The position numbers and the translations under genes are program-made. From an uncultured Oscillibacter sp. (GTDB taxonomy: Bacteria > Bacillota > Clostridia > Oscillospirales > Oscillospiraceae): a DNA stretch of 22,667 nucleotides. The notes under the pieces were generated by a model, which saw only the letters and a list, made by a program, of their open reading frames with translations, ran no database searches and was not told the DNA's origin. Of this stretch, positions 20,122 through 22,667 are shown one piece after another (positions within the stretch are counted from its first letter, which is position 1; each line of letters begins with the position of its first letter). The DNA is taken from positions 1 through 22,667 of the forward strand of contig UQMC01000018.1 of NCBI GenBank assembly GCA_900542115.1, given 5' to 3'.

Positions 20122-22086
20122 TCAATGGAATTTCATTGAAAACCCTTGTTGCTGCTCCGGCTCATGGTCGTCCGGCTTGTGACCGAGGGCGACGCGCTTT
20201 TGCCGCAGCTGAGCCAGCCGCTTGCGGTCGATTTGGACGCCGTCGGCAGCGGGGGCCGGGGCGTTGTCCCGGAAAATATTGCCCATGTGGTAGAGCAGCC
20301 GGGTGGCTGACAGCAGGACGGAGGGCGGCTCCTGTTCGCCGCGCTCCATGTGTTTCATGAAAAATTCCGCGTAGGCATGGCCGTTATCCCGCGCCGCCGC
20401 GAACCATTCGTAAGCGGCGTCCATGTCCTTCGGAACGCCCTCGCCCATGAGGGTCAGCTTGCCCAACAGATATTGGGCGTAGGCGCTGCCGTTATCCGCG
20501 GCCTGCCGCAGATATTCCGCCGCAGTCGAAGTGTCTTTTGACACATTTTTGCCGCTGAGATATTCCTTGCCCAGCCGGTAGGTAGCGAAATCGTTGCCGT
20601 TGTCCGCCGAGCGTTTCAGCCAATAGATGCCCTTGGCAGGATCGTGCACATCTGCATCATCAGAGAGATACAGCTTGCCGAGGGCGTACTGTGCTACGTC
20701 CAAGTCCTGCTCGGCGGCGCGTTCCAACAGCTTTTGTGCTTTGACCGTGTCGGGGATCAGCAGCCCGCCGTCGCGGTACGCCGTGCCGATGATGTACTGG
20801 GCGTTGGCATCGCCTGTATCCGCAAGCTGTTTCAGCTGCTCCGCCGCCTCGTCACGCTCCTTCAGAGGGAAACGATCATCGTTCGCCACGCTTTGCAGAT
20901 CCTGACACTCGTAGCTCATGTCATAGGCGCTGATCTGCTCGCCGTCATCCTGCATTTCCTCGTCCTCAAAGGAAAATCTGTTCATGCGAAGATGCTCCGC
21001 CTCTTTGATGACGGCGTTCTTGATTTGACGAAATTCTTTTTGCTGAGACAGCGGCGGACGTAGCCGTTTCTTTCCCTCGGAATAGTAATCCTCCACCTGA
21101 CATTGCAGTTCCCACCATGTCTGGTAGCACGCATCCACGGTGGGCAGACGCGCCATCTGGTCGACGATCTCATCCACCAGCTTCTTCATTGGCTTTGGAA
21201 GATAGCCATAGGTTTTCTTTCCGCTGACCTGACCGAGCTGCCGCGACAGATCCCAGATCATCTGCTCTGCCTCCGGGTGGATGCAGGTCATTTCCCGCAT
21301 GGCCTTCGCCAATTCCAGCATGGCTTTCCGCGCTTCCACCACCAGTTCGTCTCGCGATTTGCTTTTCTGCTCATAGACGTGCAGCAGCTCCTGTCGGAAG
21401 ATCTGATTGGTCAGCGTGGACTTGATCTGCCGTATCCCATCTTTGGACAGGTACGCCTGATTCGGCTTTGCCGACCACGCCATCATGTGGACATGGGGAT
21501 GATTCCCTTCGTCATGGAAGGCGGCGTACCAGTGAAAGTCCTCCGGCGGGATCTTCATCGCCGCGGCGATGTCATTGCGGTGGGTACGCAGTAATGTGCG
21601 CCATGCGTCCGCATGGTTATACCCCAGCCGCTCCGCGTCCTCCCGGTGGAGGGAGATGATGTGCGTCCACACGTTGCCGGTGTAGTGATCCAGTTCGTCC
21701 GCGACAGCGGCGAGGTCAACGGTAGCGTCATCTCCGAACAGGCCGTGTTCCCCCAACCGTTCCGCCCTCGGACGCAGCGCGATGTACTTGGCGTAACCTT
21801 CCATGCCCTGTACCCGATCCCAATTCGATTCCAGCGCCAGCGTGATGAGCGCGGACGCCGTCGCTTTTGTCGGGTGTGAGAGGTAGTCCTCGTATTCCAT
21901 CAGCTCGCTTGCGTCAGGAAAATCCTTCACCAGTTTTGCGATGAGCTGCGTCTGCTTTTGGGTGGGCGGACGGTCATCCGGGATGATCTCCACCCGCTCC
22001 CGCGTGGCGATGTACTTGAGATACCCGCCAGCACTTTGCCCACCGCCGCACCTGATGTACGGGCTTTTGACGATCAGTCTTGCCAT
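20122..22086 (-). CDS. MobP-type relaxase with C-terminal Sel1-like repeats
   Basis: A 654-residue protein. The N-terminal half is a relaxase of the MobP group that would nick the element at oriT and lead the strand into a recipient. It opens with a short VKSPYIRCGG segment, and the metal-binding three-His motif HPHVHMMAW is at residues 196-204 (H196, H198, H200). A helical middle part (about 240-400) follows. Residues about 410-580 contain at least four Sel1-like repeats of about 36 residues, for example GDANAQYIIGTAYRDG, DVAQYALGKLYLS, DFATYRLGKEYLSG and AYAQYLLGKLTLMGEG. Sel1 repeats usually bind proteins. The start overlaps the upstream small gene by 13 bp. A 90-bp gap separates it from the permease. 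Confidence 0.9.
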   Translation of the reverse strand: MARLIVKSPYIRCGGGQSAGGYLKYIATRERVEIIPDDRPPTQKQTQLIAKLVKDFPDASELMEYEDYLSHPTKATASALITLALESNWDRVQGMEGYAKYIALRPRAERLGEHGLFGDDATVDLAAVADELDHYTGNVWTHIISLHREDAERLGYNHADAWRTLLRTHRNDIAAAMKIPPEDFHWYAAFHDEGNHPHVHMMAWSAKPNQAYLSKDGIRQIKSTLTNQIFRQELLHVYEQKSKSRDELVVEARKAMLELAKAMREMTCIHPEAEQMIWDLSRQLGQVSGKKTYGYLPKPMKKLVDEIVDQMARLPTVDACYQTWWELQCQVEDYYSEGKKRLRPPLSQQKEFRQIKNAVIKEAEHLRMNRFSFEDEEMQDDGEQISAYDMSYECQDLQSVANDDRFPLKERDEAAEQLKQLADTGDANAQYIIGTAYRDGGLLIPDTVKAQKLLERAAEQDLDVAQYALGKLYLSDDADVHDPAKGIYWLKRSADNGNDFATYRLGKEYLSGKNVSKDTSTAAEYLRQAADNGSAYAQYLLGKLTLMGEGVPKDMDAAYEWFAAARDNGHAYAEFFMKHMERGEQEPPSVLLSATRLLYHMGNIFRDNAPAPAADGVQIDRKRLAQLRQKRVALGHKPDDHEPEQQQGFSMKFH

Positions 22087-22487
22087 GCTTCGCTCTCCAG
22101 CTCACGGAGTTTTTGCTCCAGCCGCAGTTGGCCGTTGGTGCGCTTGACGGCGGCGATGCTCTTGGCTCGTTCCTGCCGCAGCACTTCCTCGCTCACGTTG
22201 AGGCTTTGCAGGAGGATGGACATTGCCATGTCCATCTCCACCGCCTGCTTGTAGAGCAGCGACGCAATACGATCCTCGAAGATCTTCAGCCGTGCGTCGA
22301 TGGCGGATTGCACCGCACGGGGCAGCGTGGTGCTTTCGCCTGTGGCGAGCATATCCGCGTAGCAGTTCACCGCCTTTTCGATGAACTCGTTTTTGCTGCG
22401 GCAGTTATCTTCCTGATACCACCGCTCTATTTTGGTAGCTGTTTCATCCGTCATACGGAAGTTCAGCCTGTTTTCATTTTTGCTCAT
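22074..22487 (-). CDS. Small putative ribbon-helix-helix relaxosome accessory protein
   Basis: A 137-residue protein. The N-terminal part, MSKNENRLNFRMTDETATKI, with RSKNEFIEKAVNCYADML, has the short strand plus two-helix pattern of ribbon-helix-helix DNA-binding proteins. The C-terminal half (about 60-130) is a charged helical region, possibly a coiled coil. It overlaps the relaxase start by 13 bp, the usual arrangement for a MobC-like oriT-binding partner. The start is the ATG of MSKNEN, preceded by TTGGAGGG. The frame stays open upstream to the contig edge, but that extension is not like the family. Confidence 0.75.
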   Translation of the reverse strand: MSKNENRLNFRMTDETATKIERWYQEDNCRSKNEFIEKAVNCYADMLATGESTTLPRAVQSAIDARLKIFEDRIASLLYKQAVEMDMAMSILLQSLNVSEEVLRQERAKSIAAVKRTNGQLRLEQKLRELESEAWQD

Positions 22488-22667
22488 AATTCCCTCCAAT
22501 CTGCCGTAAGGCACGCTTGTTTTCGTTGAAACACCTGCGCTTGCGGGAACCAAGACGCCAGCCGCTCCAAAAGTTCTCTCAAAAGGCGCCACAATCGCCT
22601 GCGCTGAAACCCCCGTCAACTGCCCGCACTGCGGGCAGAAGTGATTGGGCAGAGCGTCGGTTCCGAC
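22488..22667 (-). other. Right-edge region, open frame with a CPQCG motif and palindrome
   Basis: On the minus strand a frame continuous with the accessory protein is open from the contig edge and contains NHFCPQCGQ, a possible half zinc ribbon. The same bases make a perfect palindrome, CTGCCCGC (22620-22627) ACT GCGGGCAG (22631-22638). It may be part of an oriT, the tail of another gene, or chance. The edge prevents a decision. Confidence 0.3.

Noticed and set aside
22630..22667. Adapter at the right end
   Set aside because: AGAGCGTCG resembles the adapter reverse complement for nine bases only, and the flanks do not match. It is treated as genomic.
17271..22667. CRISPR array or complete insertion sequence in the element
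   Set aside because: The only short repeats are four GACCCACA words with irregular spacing, and no transposase frame or terminal inverted repeats are visible.

Overview
The window looks like a contig end from an endospore-forming Firmicute of class Clostridia. Supporting signs are a SpoIIQ-type LytM protein, SpoVT, HPr with both His15 and Ser46, an ECF-transporter S component, strong AGGAGG-type ribosome sites and TTGACA/TATAAT promoters. The high GC of the coding regions suggests the Oscillospiraceae (Flavonifractor-like gut clostridia), but that placement is inference. Bases 1-49 are not biological: they match the Illumina P5/TruSeq adapter, so the left end is an untrimmed contig end.

Layout. 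50-3325 (minus): DEAD-box RNA helicase, oligopeptide-type binding lipoprotein and a flavodoxin cut by the contig end, probably one transcript. 3326-5320: a 24-codon small ORF, an ECF S component, and divergently spoIIQ, whose upstream region carries a forespore sigma-factor-type promoter. 5322-10105 (minus): a sulfur-trafficking cluster in the order Rrf2/IscR-like regulator, cysK, cysE, cysteine desulfurase, 19-codon small ORF, mnmA. It would make cysteine, mobilise its sulfur and load it onto tRNA. A strong promoter with a palindromic operator and a tiny Cys-ending leader ORF precede cysK. 10186-11326 (minus): trmO and a small lipoprotein. 11490-14662 (plus): rubrerythrin, a 393-bp hairpin-rich spacer, HPr and uvrC.

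14677-16236 (plus) is a three-gene operon (RibD-C/DHFR-like reductase, cupin, carboxymuconolactone decarboxylase-like protein) behind a promoter with a MerR-family layout: a 19-bp spacer filled by a perfect dyad. Two genes look damaged: the reductase is frameshifted and the cupin has ATA where its start codon should be. 16331-16870 (minus) is spoVT with a sigma-G-like promoter.

From about 17195 to the right edge there is an integrative and probably mobilisable element in a tRNA-Thr(CGT) gene. It contains the tRNA, an array of four GACCCACA repeats, a tyrosine integrase interrupted by an in-frame TGA, a CitMHS/ArsB-type permease as apparent cargo, a MobP-type relaxase carrying C-terminal Sel1-like repeats, and a small putative ribbon-helix-helix relaxosome protein overlapping it. 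The right attachment site is outside the window. A partial second copy of the tRNA-Thr core lies just upstream of the intact tRNA.

The most unusual items are the Sel1-tailed relaxase element, the MerR-type operon with two lesions, the Cys-ending leader ORF ahead of cysK, and the paired identical hairpins between rubrerythrin and HPr. No rRNA, CRISPR array or complete insertion sequence was seen.
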